Notes: generated by a model from the sequence alone, not told the origin. A stretch of 64,000 bases of DNA from Treponema bryantii (GCF_036492245.1 NZ_AP025286.1:2108001-2172000); one strand, 5' to 3'; counted from the stretch's first letter, positions 1 through 9,444 are shown. Made by a program: numbers and translations.

Positions 1-57
1 GCGACCGCATACCATAGAATTAGAAGTATAATTGGAGATAAGATTAGACTAAGGATT
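1..57. other. Left edge, no supported gene
   Basis: This is the sequence downstream of the solute-binding protein gene. On the minus strand an ATG at 15-13 opens a frame that runs off the window, but I see no ribosome binding site before it, so I do not call a gene. No terminator is visible here, so the operon may continue to the left. Confidence 0.4.
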
Positions 58-1050
58 CTATTTTGTTTTTTGTCCATAGTAAAAGTTTTTATCCGGAAGC
101 TTTCCACCAATAGATGTCTTATCACACTTCAGGAAAATTGAAAGCATTTCTTCAATCTGTTTCTTTGCTTTATCAGCAGGAATGTAAACATAATTTGAAA
201 CAGGAATTGCTTTTGTTACTATAACAGCAGCAAGTCCAAGTTCTGCTTTTTCAGTAAGTTTTCCAGCTTCAACAGGATTTGCAATTGTCCAGGAAACAGA
301 TTTTTCATATTCAGAAAGGAAGACTTCAAAAAGTTCTTTATTCTCTTTTGCAAAATCTGCACGAACTACCATTACAGAAAGCGGATAAATTTCTTTTGAA
401 CCGCTTAACTCAAGATATTCTTTTTGAAGATCTAAAGCTGCTTTTACACTGTCGGATTTTATCTGTGCGATTGTAGCAAATGGCTCTGGAACTACAGCAT
501 ATTCAATTTTTCCAGAAATCATCTGAGCTGCAATCTGTGCTGTCGGAATAGAAAAATCCAGCTTTACGTCTGCAGTTTTTCCATCACTTGAATAAGAGAG
601 TTTGTTTTCATCCAGAATGTAACGGAACATATATTCTGGAGTTGCTCCCTGTCCTGCTACATATACAGTTTTTTTCTTTAAATCTGTAAAACGCTTAATC
701 TCTGTATTTGTAGTAATAAGGCTCAGATTTCCTTTACCTGTAACTGCACACAAAAACAAAGCTTTGTTTCCGGAATTGTAAACTTTAGCTGCAACATTCA
801 CAGGCATAAAACCGATATCTACTTCTTTTTTAATTAACTTTGGAAGTAAAGCCTGTGGGTCGGCAAACTTTTCAAAACTAAGGTCAGCTGATTTTTCGCC
901 GGCAGTTACAGTCTTATTGTTTTCAATCATGTATGCAGCCGGTATACAGGTTGGTCCATTTAAGACGCCCACATGAATTACTGACTCATCTGCAAATAAG
1001 CTGATTGCACTGAAGATTACTGAGGTAATCAACAATCCGATTTTTTTCAT
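58..1050 (-). CDS. ABC transporter solute-binding protein, NMT1/SsuA-like
   Basis: This is a 330-residue exported protein with a signal peptide (MKKIGLLITSVIFSAISLFA) and no lipobox cysteine, so it should be periplasmic. The mature part has the two-lobe organisation of the NMT1/THI5/SsuA family, with an N-terminal 'HVGVLNGPTCIPAAY' strand-helix and a central 'YAVVPEPFATIAQ' segment. Such proteins deliver sulfonates, nitrate, pyrimidine precursors or similar small molecules to an ABC permease; the ligand cannot be read from sequence. The start at 1050 has AGGAGAG just upstream and overlaps the clpC stop by four bases (ATGA), so it is probably co-translated with clpC. Permease and ATPase genes are not in the window and may lie to the left. 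Confidence 0.8.
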   Translation of the reverse strand: MKKIGLLITSVIFSAISLFADESVIHVGVLNGPTCIPAAYMIENNKTVTAGEKSADLSFEKFADPQALLPKLIKKEVDIGFMPVNVAAKVYNSGNKALFLCAVTGKGNLSLITTNTEIKRFTDLKKKTVYVAGQGATPEYMFRYILDENKLSYSSDGKTADVKLDFSIPTAQIAAQMISGKIEYAVVPEPFATIAQIKSDSVKAALDLQKEYLELSGSKEIYPLSVMVVRADFAKENKELFEVFLSEYEKSVSWTIANPVEAGKLTEKAELGLAAVIVTKAIPVSNYVYIPADKAKKQIEEMLSIFLKCDKTSIGGKLPDKNFYYGQKTK

Positions 1051-3629
1051 ATTCTCTCCTTCACTGCAACTACAGGAACTTTGTCTTCTGTTTTTTCCAG
1101 ATGAACTTTGATTTTTCCTGAATTGCATTCTATTGTTACTGTATTATAATCTTTTCTGGTATTAGAGAGAAGTTCCATAGAAAGAGGATCTTCAATCTCC
1201 TTTCGGATGAGTCTCTTCATTGGACGAGCACCCATTGCAGGATTATAGCCGTTTTCAATAAGGTATTCCTTAGCTTTTGGCTTAAGGCTGATTGTAAGAC
1301 CTTTTTCTGCAAGGCGTTCACCAAGTTCTGCAAGCTGTATATCGAGAATCTTAGAAACTTCTTTCTTTGAAAGTGCATCAAATACAATAACATCATCAAT
1401 ACGGTTTATGAGTTCAGGACTTAAAAGTTTTTTAAGCTCATTCATTGCACCCGCTTTGATTTCTTCGTACGGCATAACTCCGTCCAGAGTTCCAAAGCCA
1501 ACACGACCTTCATTTGTAATCTGACGGGCACCAGCATTACTTGTCATAATGATTACAGTATTGCGGAAGTTTACAGTGTGGCCGAGATTATCCGAAAGCT
1601 CACCTTCTTCAAGAAGCTGTAAAAGCAGATTGAAAATATCTGGATGTGCTTTTTCAATTTCATCAAGTAATACAACTGAATATGGATGACGGCGAACTTT
1701 TTCTGTAAGCACACCACCCTCTTCGTAACCAACGTATCCTGGAGGTGCTCCAACAAGGCGGCTCGCAGTATGCTTTTCCATATAGTCAGACATATCAATT
1801 CTGATTAACGACTCTTCGCTTCCAAAAAGATATTTAGCAAGAGCCTTAGCAAGCTGAGTTTTACCGACACCTGTAGGTCCAAGGAAAATAAAACTACCGA
1901 CTGGATGTTTAGGAGAAGATATACCGGCACGTGCACGGCGAATTGCACCGCTGATTACACTTACGGCACTGTTCTGTCCAATTACAGTATTGTGAAGTTC
2001 ATCTTCCATGTGAACGATACGCTCAGCTTCTGATGAAGAAAGACGCTCGACAGGAACACCTGTCATCTCACTGATAATATGTTCTACATCAGAAACTGTA
2101 ACACGCTTTGTACCAGTGCTTCCGTTTTTCTTCCAGAGATCTGTATATACATTCAGACGACGTTTGAGATCAATAACTTTATCTCGTACAAGAGCAGCAC
2201 TTTCATAATCCTGATTTTTTACAAGTGCAGTCTTTTCTTCTATCAATTGACTGATATTCTGTTCAAGTTCAGCAAGTTCAGCTGGACGTGCTTCTTCCTG
2301 AATTTTTTTAGCAGCTCCAGCTTCATCAAGAATATCAATAGCCTTATCAGGAAGAACTTTCTCAGGAATATAGCGACGGCTAAGCTTTACGATTGCAGGA
2401 ACAACAGCATCATCATAAACTACCCTATGGTAGTTTTCATATTTTGTTTTAATGCCATTAAGAATCTCTTCTGTTTCCTGATCTCCCGGTTCTTCAACCT
2501 TAACAACCTGGAAGCGTCGTTCAAGTGCAAGATCCTTTTCAATATGACGGGTATATTCCTTTGTTGTAGTTGCACCAATTATCTGAATCTCACCGCGTGA
2601 AAGAGCCGGTTTCATGATGTTTGAAGCATCCATAGTTCCTTCCGGACCACCTGCTCCAATGATTGTATGAAGTTCGTCGATAAAGAGGATGATGTCTTTA
2701 TTATCCTGAAGCTCCTTCATCATCTTTTTCATGCGCTCTTCAAACTCACCGCGGTACTTAGTACCTGCAACAATTGCAGCAAGATCAAGCGATAAAATAC
2801 GTTTATTCAAAAGGCCTTCCGGAACTTTTCCTGCGGCAATGTGCTGAGCGAGTCCTTCTACAATTGCAGTTTTTCCAACGCCTGGTTCTCCAGTAAGAAC
2901 AGGATTATTTTTAGTTCGGCGAGAAAGAATCTGAATTACGCGATGGATTTCCTTATCGCGTCCAACAACAGGATCATCTTTATTTTCGCGCGCAAGTTTT
3001 GTAAGGTCGCGGCTGTATTCTGCAAGGAATGACTGCTTCTGTCCGGCATTAGATTTATCAATTGGCTGCTTTCTTTCTGATTTTTTTTCATCAAAAACAC
3101 CAAAAAGCCCGCCACCGGCATCGTCATTTAAGAGACTTCTGAAAACAGAATCAACAAGACTCTCTGCATCCTTCTGTCGGATTGAAGAACCGACATCTGC
3201 CTGAAGTTCCATCATAGTAAATCGGGCATCCATAATTGTGTAGCCTTCATCTGCAAAGAACTTTGCAGTAACACTACCTTCATCACGAATAGCTGCAAGC
3301 AGAAGATGTTCAGTACCAATATAATTATTATGTAAAGCAGAAGATTCAATATCTGCTATATCAATCAAAAACTGATAACGTCGACTCTTTGGAATTGAGT
3401 CGAGAGTTGGATTCCGGATATCATCACGGAAAAAAGTTTCAATTGCTGTTTCGAGCTTAGATGAATCAAGTCCCAGCTCTGAAATTGCAGAATATCCAAG
3501 ACCTTCCTTTGATTTCAAAATTGCGAGAACAACATGCTCTGGTAAAAGCTGTGTGCTTCCGATTTTTCTGGCTTCATCCTGTGCCAGTACCATCAAGATT
3601 TTTTTTGCTCTAGGAGACAGGTTTTTCAT
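1047..3629 (-). CDS. clpC: ClpC-type AAA+ unfoldase, Clp protease ATPase subunit
   Basis: This 860-residue Hsp100 protein unfolds substrates, normally for the ClpP protease in the cytoplasm. Visible in order are a double Clp-N domain (about 1-140), a first AAA+ module with Walker A GEPGVGKT near residue 246 and Walker B ILFIDELH, a short coiled middle domain with a UVR-like segment typical of ClpC rather than ClpB, and a second AAA+ module with GPTGVGKT near 583 and VVLLDEIEKAHPD. A VGFG loop of the ClpP-docking type follows. I start at the ATG at 3629, with GAGGGA upstream; a TTG five codons earlier is less likely. It overlaps mcsB by 20 bases. McsA and McsB upstream are its usual adaptor and arginine kinase. 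Confidence 0.93.
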   Translation of the reverse strand: MKNLSPRAKKILMVLAQDEARKIGSTQLLPEHVVLAILKSKEGLGYSAISELGLDSSKLETAIETFFRDDIRNPTLDSIPKSRRYQFLIDIADIESSALHNNYIGTEHLLLAAIRDEGSVTAKFFADEGYTIMDARFTMMELQADVGSSIRQKDAESLVDSVFRSLLNDDAGGGLFGVFDEKKSERKQPIDKSNAGQKQSFLAEYSRDLTKLARENKDDPVVGRDKEIHRVIQILSRRTKNNPVLTGEPGVGKTAIVEGLAQHIAAGKVPEGLLNKRILSLDLAAIVAGTKYRGEFEERMKKMMKELQDNKDIILFIDELHTIIGAGGPEGTMDASNIMKPALSRGEIQIIGATTTKEYTRHIEKDLALERRFQVVKVEEPGDQETEEILNGIKTKYENYHRVVYDDAVVPAIVKLSRRYIPEKVLPDKAIDILDEAGAAKKIQEEARPAELAELEQNISQLIEEKTALVKNQDYESAALVRDKVIDLKRRLNVYTDLWKKNGSTGTKRVTVSDVEHIISEMTGVPVERLSSSEAERIVHMEDELHNTVIGQNSAVSVISGAIRRARAGISSPKHPVGSFIFLGPTGVGKTQLAKALAKYLFGSEESLIRIDMSDYMEKHTASRLVGAPPGYVGYEEGGVLTEKVRRHPYSVVLLDEIEKAHPDIFNLLLQLLEEGELSDNLGHTVNFRNTVIIMTSNAGARQITNEGRVGFGTLDGVMPYEEIKAGAMNELKKLLSPELINRIDDVIVFDALSKKEVSKILDIQLAELGERLAEKGLTISLKPKAKEYLIENGYNPAMGARPMKRLIRKEIEDPLSMELLSNTRKDYNTVTIECNSGKIKVHLEKTEDKVPVVAVKERI

Positions 3630-4740
3630 TAACGATTCCCTCAAAGGCCTGCTGAATTACAATTGTCCTGAGTCTTTTGATCTGCAAAGCACTGCTGGCC
3701 TTAATATCCTCTTCAAAGGTAAAGGCAAAATTGTCGCAAAGGTATTTGAGATGACCATCCTTAACACGGTAATAAAGTCCGTTCAGTTCGGTCTCCGTAA
3801 TTCCCTTTACAAGCTTGAGCTGAAGTCCCCATTTAACGGCAGATATAATACTTACTGCTTCTTCATACGAAAGCAGCAGTGAATACATTGCACGGGCGTA
3901 GCTTTGCTTAAAAAAATTCAAGACTACTGTAGGATTATTATCGGCAAAATTTGACCGAATCTTGCGTTCCTTTTTTAAAATAACGCTTGCAATCGAGTGA
4001 ATTCCGGCCATCTGATCAAGTTCAGTTCCTTCTGCGCAGCTGGTAGTTGTAATATCAAAAAGGCAGTTTGAAAAATCAGCCAGCTGTTCACTCTTAAAAA
4101 CTGGCTTTATAGACATTTTTTTTGAATGTACAAGGCTCACAATAGATTCAAACTGACCGGAAAGCACTATAGACGGCAGAAAACCCCGTACACTGAACTT
4201 TAAGCCGGTTCCACAATCCTTAATCTGACTTGTAAGGTATCCAAAATCAATACTTGCTGCAAACTGGAGCTTTTCCTGAAGAAATTCGTCTGTTTTATAG
4301 ACCTTTTCCATTGCTTTTTCACAGTCCAGGCCTGAAACAAACGATGAAACTTTTATATGATCTATACCATTTACAAGACAAATGGAACTTTCATCACCAT
4401 AATTGATTACCGCAGCTCCACATTCTTCATCAAGAATATTTTTATCCTGTAAAATCTGTTTTCCGGGCTCCGAAATCTGAGACATATCAATAAAACGCCA
4501 GTTTTCAGCACCAGAAAAGGCATCATAAACTAAAGATTGAACACGCGCTTTATCATCTGCGCTCATTTTTGAAGGAAAAGGAAAATCTGCAAGATTTCTG
4601 GAAATTCGAGCCCTTGTAGAAATAACTACATCATCATATTTTCCAGGCATTGAAAACCAGACATTTTCACCGGCAGTACCAGCTGCACTGCCCGTTTTTT
4701 TTTCTGAATTACTGTTGTCCGTCTTTGATTTCCGTGCCAT
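3610..4740 (-). CDS. mcsB: Protein arginine kinase McsB
   Basis: This 376-residue protein belongs to the ATP:guanido phosphotransferase family. McsB phosphorylates protein arginines to mark them for ClpCP. The ATP-binding segment 'VISTRARISRNLADFPFP' is clear near residue 40. The catalytic-loop cysteine appears in 'TTTSCAEGTELDQ', but the NLGTG-type glycine loop usual after this cysteine is absent, so the active site is divergent. The C-terminal part follows the McsB pattern. Length is near the family norm of about 350-360. The ATG at 4740 has AAAGG upstream. It overlaps mcsA by 32 bases and clpC by 20, matching the conserved mcsA-mcsB-clpC order. No ctsR repressor gene is visible in the window. 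Confidence 0.88.
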   Translation of the reverse strand: MARKSKTDNSNSEKKTGSAAGTAGENVWFSMPGKYDDVVISTRARISRNLADFPFPSKMSADDKARVQSLVYDAFSGAENWRFIDMSQISEPGKQILQDKNILDEECGAAVINYGDESSICLVNGIDHIKVSSFVSGLDCEKAMEKVYKTDEFLQEKLQFAASIDFGYLTSQIKDCGTGLKFSVRGFLPSIVLSGQFESIVSLVHSKKMSIKPVFKSEQLADFSNCLFDITTTSCAEGTELDQMAGIHSIASVILKKERKIRSNFADNNPTVVLNFFKQSYARAMYSLLLSYEEAVSIISAVKWGLQLKLVKGITETELNGLYYRVKDGHLKYLCDNFAFTFEEDIKASSALQIKRLRTIVIQQAFEGIVNEKPVS

Positions 4741-5023
4741 GATTCAAAACCTTTAGATAATCGCGATATAAAGCAGCCTTTTCGTAATCTTCTGCTGCTA
4801 CAGCTTCTTCAAGCTTAATCTGCATTGTCATGCGGTCAACTAGTGTAGAACGGTAGCCCTTCAGGCGTTTTGGTAGAGAGCCCTTATACTCTCCTGAAAT
4901 TCCGTAAGTTTCCAGAGTCGCACGGAATTCCTCTGCAAAGGTGTAATAACACTCTGCACAGCCAATTCTTTGAGACTTTACGATCTGATCAAAGGTGCAT
5001 CCGCACACCGAACAACACTTCAT
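4709..5023 (-). CDS. mcsA: McsA-like zinc/UVR-motif activator of McsB (short form)
   Basis: This 104-residue protein has two CxxC pairs (CSVC and CAEC) in the first 30 residues, a likely single zinc site, and a C-terminal UVR helix pair (KLEEAVAAEDYEKAALYRD). Bacillus McsA is about 180 residues with four CxxC pairs, so this is roughly half length, with one zinc module missing. In known systems McsA activates McsB and helps load ClpC. I start at the ATG at 5023 because GGAGG lies about 9 bases upstream; a GTG three codons earlier would sit directly on that site. It ends inside mcsB (32-base overlap), supporting its assignment. Confidence 0.82.
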   Translation of the reverse strand: MKCCSVCGCTFDQIVKSQRIGCAECYYTFAEEFRATLETYGISGEYKGSLPKRLKGYRSTLVDRMTMQIKLEEAVAAEDYEKAALYRDYLKVLNHGTEIKDGQQ

Positions 5024-5044
5024 AACGCCCACCCTCCCGTTCGA

Positions 5045-6361
5045 TTAATTCTTTCTCAATATATCGAGCGGTTTTTCACGACCAGCTTTTCGTGCAGGAA
5101 TATAAGAAACCAGCACTGAAAGAATCAAAACTGATACGGATATAAGGATAATCTGAATTCCAGGAATTTCAACTGGAATTTCAGATAAATAATAGGCAGG
5201 ATCCATAAGATGGATTTCTCCGCCCCCACCCATAGCAGAAATCAAATTCACAAGACTTTCAAGCCCATGAACAATCTGATTTGAAAAAACTGTAAGAATT
5301 ATACCGATTGGAAGCCCAATTACAAGCCCCCCGGCTCCACAGGCAAGAGCTGCAGTCAAGAATGCAAGAGTAATTCCCCGAGGCTTTGCTCCGATACTTT
5401 TCAATATTGCAATTTCTTTCTGGCGTTCCATAACAAGCATTACAATAGCTGAAGAAATATTTATAGTTGCCACAAGAACAATGAGCATCATAACAAATAC
5501 AAGCATTACTTTTGTTGATGAAAAGTTTTCAAACTCTGCTGTATGAATCTGGTCCCAGCGGTAAACATTTGCATAACGCCCGAAGTTTCCGGCAAGTTTT
5601 TTTTGAATGGAAACAAGATTTGGAGAAAAAGCATCTTCTGTTTCGAACATTACATTATAAGAAGCACTTTCCATTGAAAGTGAGTTATAAGCAGCTTCAA
5701 TTGGAATAAATACCCAGAACTGATCCAGTTCCTGATATCCTGAAGAAACTACTGCCGCAACAGTAAAGGACGTAAGCTTTGGAACAATTTTATCACCGGC
5801 AGTTCTTGTAGTTATAACACGGAAAGCATCACCTGCATGAAGTTCAAGTTCCTCGGCAAGTTTTTTTCCTATTACAGCAGGGGATCTTTTTGCACTTTCA
5901 TCTGGAGATATAAAAGCATTAAGTTCACCTTCACAAACTTCAAACAATGAATTAAAAGATTTATTTCTCTTAAAGATGTCTTTCTCTATGGCACGGAGTT
6001 CTATACCACTTCGGCCATTTTTACCGGCTGCAATTGCAGAAATCTCTACTTCCGGATATACACCGGTTACTCCCCGTACTTCACCTGCCTCATCAGCATA
6101 TTCTATAAAATCTTCTGCACTCTGAACCTTACTGATACCCGGTGCAACATAAGCCTGGATGTGAGATGAAGACAGTCCTATAATTCGCTGCGTCATTCCG
6201 TCTATCATGCCGTTAGTAATTGAAGTTACTACAACAAGAGGAACAATACTTAAACCAATACACAGCACTGCTCCAAAAAGACTTCTTCGTGCAACAGACT
6301 TCTTTTCAGATTTAGGGAAAATCAGGCTTTTTGCAAATTTCAAGGAATATGAAAAAATCAT
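5045..6361 (-). CDS. LolC/LolE-family lipoprotein-releasing permease (second copy)
   Basis: This 438-residue protein is an FtsX/MacB-type permease. It has one N-terminal membrane segment (about residues 27-50), a large periplasmic domain (about 50-275), then three C-terminal membrane segments and a short basic tail ending in 'REKPLDILRKN'. That layout is typical of LolC/LolE. With the adjacent LolD ATPase and the other permease it should form the inner-membrane complex that releases lipoproteins for outer-membrane sorting. Its ATG overlaps the lolD stop by four bases (ATGA). Which of the two permeases corresponds to LolC and which to LolE cannot be decided by eye. Confidence 0.85.
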   Translation of the reverse strand: MIFSYSLKFAKSLIFPKSEKKSVARRSLFGAVLCIGLSIVPLVVVTSITNGMIDGMTQRIIGLSSSHIQAYVAPGISKVQSAEDFIEYADEAGEVRGVTGVYPEVEISAIAAGKNGRSGIELRAIEKDIFKRNKSFNSLFEVCEGELNAFISPDESAKRSPAVIGKKLAEELELHAGDAFRVITTRTAGDKIVPKLTSFTVAAVVSSGYQELDQFWVFIPIEAAYNSLSMESASYNVMFETEDAFSPNLVSIQKKLAGNFGRYANVYRWDQIHTAEFENFSSTKVMLVFVMMLIVLVATINISSAIVMLVMERQKEIAILKSIGAKPRGITLAFLTAALACGAGGLVIGLPIGIILTVFSNQIVHGLESLVNLISAMGGGGEIHLMDPAYYLSEIPVEIPGIQIILISVSVLILSVLVSYIPARKAGREKPLDILRKN

Positions 6362-7029
6362 TTAAGTCTTCCCTCTACAATACTGAACTGATGGTCTGCA
6401 TTTGCAGCAAGCTTCATATCATGAGTTACAAGGATTAAAGTCTTTTTATATTTATCTGCCATTGAGAAAAGAAGACTGCCGATTTTTTCTGCATTTGCAG
6501 GGTCCAGATTTCCTGTAGGTTCATCAGCAAGAATCAGGCTAGGATCATTTATAAGGGCACGTGCAACAGCAACTCTCTGACGTTCACCACCAGAAAGCTG
6601 AGATGGAAGGTGATCCTTTCTTTCTGCAACTCCAACATCATTCAAAAGCTGAGTTGCACGTTCAATTGCATCCTTTTTTGGTAAGCCTGCAATCAATGCC
6701 GGCATGTAAACATTTTCAAGTGCTGTAAAATCTTTGAGAAGGTAATGAAACTGAAAAATCAGACCAAGGAAATTAGAACGGTATTCAGACATTTTTGCTT
6801 CAGTCAGAGAAGTTACTTCCCATTCACCGGCTGTTACAGTTCCGCTTGTGGCATTATCAATTCCACCGATAATATTCAGCAGGGTACTTTTTCCACTACC
6901 GCTCTCACCTACTACAGCAATTTTAGAACCTTCCTCAACATTAAGATTCAGGCCCTTAAGAACTGTGAGACGTTCACTGTCTGTTACATAAACCTTTTCA
7001 AGATTTTTTATTGTAAGGATATTACTCAT
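6358..7029 (-). CDS. lolD: LolD-type lipoprotein exporter ATPase
   Basis: This is a 223-residue ABC ATPase with Walker A GESGSGKST near residue 40, the ABC signature LSGGERQRVAVARAL, Walker B LILADEP and a switch histidine in LVTHD. Its place between two FtsX-like permeases points to LolD, which powers lipoprotein extraction from the inner membrane. MacB-type exporters share the fold, but they normally have one permease and an adaptor protein, neither of which fits here. The start overlaps the upstream permease stop by eight bases (ATGAGTAA), and the stop overlaps the next start by four, so the three genes form one translationally coupled unit. Confidence 0.9.
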   Translation of the reverse strand: MSNILTIKNLEKVYVTDSERLTVLKGLNLNVEEGSKIAVVGESGSGKSTLLNIIGGIDNATSGTVTAGEWEVTSLTEAKMSEYRSNFLGLIFQFHYLLKDFTALENVYMPALIAGLPKKDAIERATQLLNDVGVAERKDHLPSQLSGGERQRVAVARALINDPSLILADEPTGNLDPANAEKIGSLLFSMADKYKKTLILVTHDMKLAANADHQFSIVEGRLK

Positions 7030-8323
7030 TATGAAGTACCTCCGAAACTGTCATTTTCAAAACATTTTTACTTGCAGCAAGTGAAGCAATAAGCGGTGAA
7101 AGAATTCCAAAAAGGGTTATTGCTGTAACTTCTCCTGGAAAAACACGTGCTGGTATTGTTGCATAAAGATTATAAGAAGAATTAACCTGTACATACTGAA
7201 GATTCTGTCTGTCTGTAATTGCAGTGACTAAATATTGAATTGCATACATCAATTTTGCAGCAGCAGTAAATACAACATCTGTATTCAAACTGATAATAAG
7301 ACCTAGCAAAACTCCAACAAGAGCACCGAGAGTTCCCATAATAAATCCACGCATTATAAAGATTGCCTTTATTCCAGATTTACGTGCTCCCAGGGCAGAC
7401 AATACTGCAATTTCTGTTCGGCGCTCAAAAACAAGACGGCGCATACCGTTATAAATATTTATTGCAACGACAACAAAAATAAGTGCTACTAAAAGCAGCA
7501 GCATATTCTTTTCAATTCGCAAAGCACCAAAGAAAGTCCGGTTAAAGTTTCTCCATGAAAGGAAATTGATTTGAGGAAGTTCTTTTTTAAGAGAAGAAAT
7601 CGCACGTAAATCTCCATCATATTTATGAAGTTTAATTCCCCAGATTTTTTTAGCAGAACTTCCGAAATATTTCTTAGCAGCTTCTGTACCGACAAAAGCA
7701 TATGAATTATTTATTTCTGCATAGCCGGTAGTAAAAATGCCGCGAACTGTAAAAATTCTATCGGAAGAAAAAAGTTCTACATCACTTCCACCACTCATTA
7801 CGAGCAGGTTTACAGAACTTCCAACACGAACACCTAGATTCCGTGCCAGAGAACTTCCTAATATTATTGAATCAGAATCAGAAAAATCAAAAGCTCCGGA
7901 AAGCATTTTTAGCTGCTTTCTAAAGCCTTCATCTTCGTAGTAAATTGCTTCATCAGCAGCACGAACATTAACGGCAACTGCTCCACCTTTTTCGCCAGTC
8001 ATTAAAACCTGAGACTCATAAAAAGGAACACAGGCTGCAACATGCTTATCTTCAGCACAAACAGAAATCAGATTCTTTTCTAAATGCTCTGGCACATCTA
8101 CTGCACGTAGATGATATGACGAAACCTCCAGAATTGCATCTATAAAGCTCATCTGAAAACCATTCATAATGCTCATTACAACAGTAAGTGTCATAACACC
8201 AAAGCAGATACCAAGAGTCGCAAGTCTTGAAGTAACTGCAGAACGTCCCTTTCTGTCTACACGGGCAAAGCGTCTGGAAACTGCGGAAATCCATCTGATT
8301 TGTGTAATTAAGTTCTTTTTCAA
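7022..8323 (-). CDS. LolC/LolE-family lipoprotein-releasing permease (first copy), TTG start
   Basis: This 433-residue protein has the same layout as the permease at 5045-6361: an N-terminal membrane segment (about 33-57), a periplasmic domain, and three C-terminal membrane segments. It is probably the second half of the LolC/E heterodimer. The only reasonable start is TTG at 8323. It is preceded by GGAGAAGGAAA and shares the bases TTGA with the stop codon of the lipoprotein gene upstream. Starting at a later ATG would remove the first membrane segment. The two permeases differ enough that they do not look like a recent duplication. Confidence 0.83.
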   Translation of the reverse strand: MKKNLITQIRWISAVSRRFARVDRKGRSAVTSRLATLGICFGVMTLTVVMSIMNGFQMSFIDAILEVSSYHLRAVDVPEHLEKNLISVCAEDKHVAACVPFYESQVLMTGEKGGAVAVNVRAADEAIYYEDEGFRKQLKMLSGAFDFSDSDSIILGSSLARNLGVRVGSSVNLLVMSGGSDVELFSSDRIFTVRGIFTTGYAEINNSYAFVGTEAAKKYFGSSAKKIWGIKLHKYDGDLRAISSLKKELPQINFLSWRNFNRTFFGALRIEKNMLLLLVALIFVVVAINIYNGMRRLVFERRTEIAVLSALGARKSGIKAIFIMRGFIMGTLGALVGVLLGLIISLNTDVVFTAAAKLMYAIQYLVTAITDRQNLQYVQVNSSYNLYATIPARVFPGEVTAITLFGILSPLIASLAASKNVLKMTVSEVLHNE

Positions 8324-9435
8324 TTTCCTTCTCCAACTCTTTCGTAAACCTTTGTTCTGAATAAGCGACCGTTATTATAATATTCATCACGAAGGCGGAA
8401 GTCATCTTCATAATAAGTTATGACAGAAAAAACGGAATCAAAATATATTCTGGTTAAATAAGTTCCTTTTTTCTTTGTATATTGTTTCTGCATTTTTAAT
8501 ACATCATTCTCAAAATACTTTGAATCTGGTGGAATTGGAGCTGTATTATCTGTAGCGTTTTCAGTTGTATCTTCAGCATCCTTTTCGTTATTCAGTTCAT
8601 CTGTATTTGTATAATTATATTCATATCTTTTTGAAAAAAGGACAGGCTTATTTTCGTAAACAGAATCCTTATAAGAGTATTCCTTCTGTTCGTCTTTTAG
8701 AATACGATTCTGTTCATCATAAAACCAGTTTCTTTCCATAACCAGATATCTTTTTTCATCCTTCAAAATATACTTCACAGAAGCAACAGGTGATGAATCT
8801 GAATTATAATTTACAGTTTCAACATCAGTATCTGTAAGAATATCCTTCTTAATAACTTTTCCTGTCTCTTCTGAATAAACAAATATCTCGCTACGAAGTT
8901 TCTTTGCATCTGACGCAGAAGCAATTTTCCACTCTTCTTCTTTTACAAGCTGATAATCATTATTGTAAAAATTTCTGACAACATTTCCGTCTGCAGAATG
9001 AATTATAATAAGCCCGTCCTCTGTATATTGCGGCATGAGAATTTCATTATTGTATTCAAAGAATCTCATTTCATTGTTTTTTCCAATGAAAACTTTTTCT
9101 TCAGTCTGAGTTTCTTCTGATTCAGCAGACTCTTCTGTCTCTGAAACTTCAGGCGGTATTTCGTCAATCTTATATTCTGTCAGAGAGTCTTCCATCTTAG
9201 AAAGTTCTTCTGCAATTCGCTCTTCTTCAATATGCATCAAAAGCTCTTCTACCCAGGAAGCGTCATCTTCTGCAGGACTGTAAAAAGAATACAATTCCTC
9301 ATCTGATTTTTCTTTGGCAGAGTTTTCTACATCAGTCTGCTGTCCGCGTTTTTTACAGGAAACAAACAAAGTCGCCAGCAGCAGAAAAATCAGAGAAAAT
9401 AAAAAACTTTGTCTCAGAATAAAACGTGCGTTCAT
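8320..9435 (-). CDS. Lipoprotein of unknown function with short aromatic repeats
   Basis: This 371-residue protein begins with a lipoprotein signal ending in LFVSC, then a very acidic linker (about 30-130, many Glu and Asp). The rest contains loosely repeated units rich in Tyr and Asn, such as 'FFEYNNEILMPQYTEDG' and 'DDFRLRDEYYNNGRLF', which recall MORN or YD-like strand repeats in bacterial surface proteins. I do not recognise a family. Its position directly before the Lol permease genes suggests a client or partner of lipoprotein export, but that is inference. The stop is fused to the next start (TTGA). Confidence 0.75.
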   Translation of the reverse strand: MNARFILRQSFLFSLIFLLLATLFVSCKKRGQQTDVENSAKEKSDEELYSFYSPAEDDASWVEELLMHIEEERIAEELSKMEDSLTEYKIDEIPPEVSETEESAESEETQTEEKVFIGKNNEMRFFEYNNEILMPQYTEDGLIIIHSADGNVVRNFYNNDYQLVKEEEWKIASASDAKKLRSEIFVYSEETGKVIKKDILTDTDVETVNYNSDSSPVASVKYILKDEKRYLVMERNWFYDEQNRILKDEQKEYSYKDSVYENKPVLFSKRYEYNYTNTDELNNEKDAEDTTENATDNTAPIPPDSKYFENDVLKMQKQYTKKKGTYLTRIYFDSVFSVITYYEDDFRLRDEYYNNGRLFRTKVYERVGEGN

Positions 9436-9444
9436 TGACTGGTA

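Noticed and set aside
1-15. A possible gene start at the left edge (minus strand ATG)
   Set aside because: Only five codons are visible and there is no ribosome binding site.
2079-2600. A 173-codon open frame opposite clpC
   Set aside because: Composition is Phe, Ile and Asn rich with no start signal or motif; it is antisense to conserved ClpC coding sequence.
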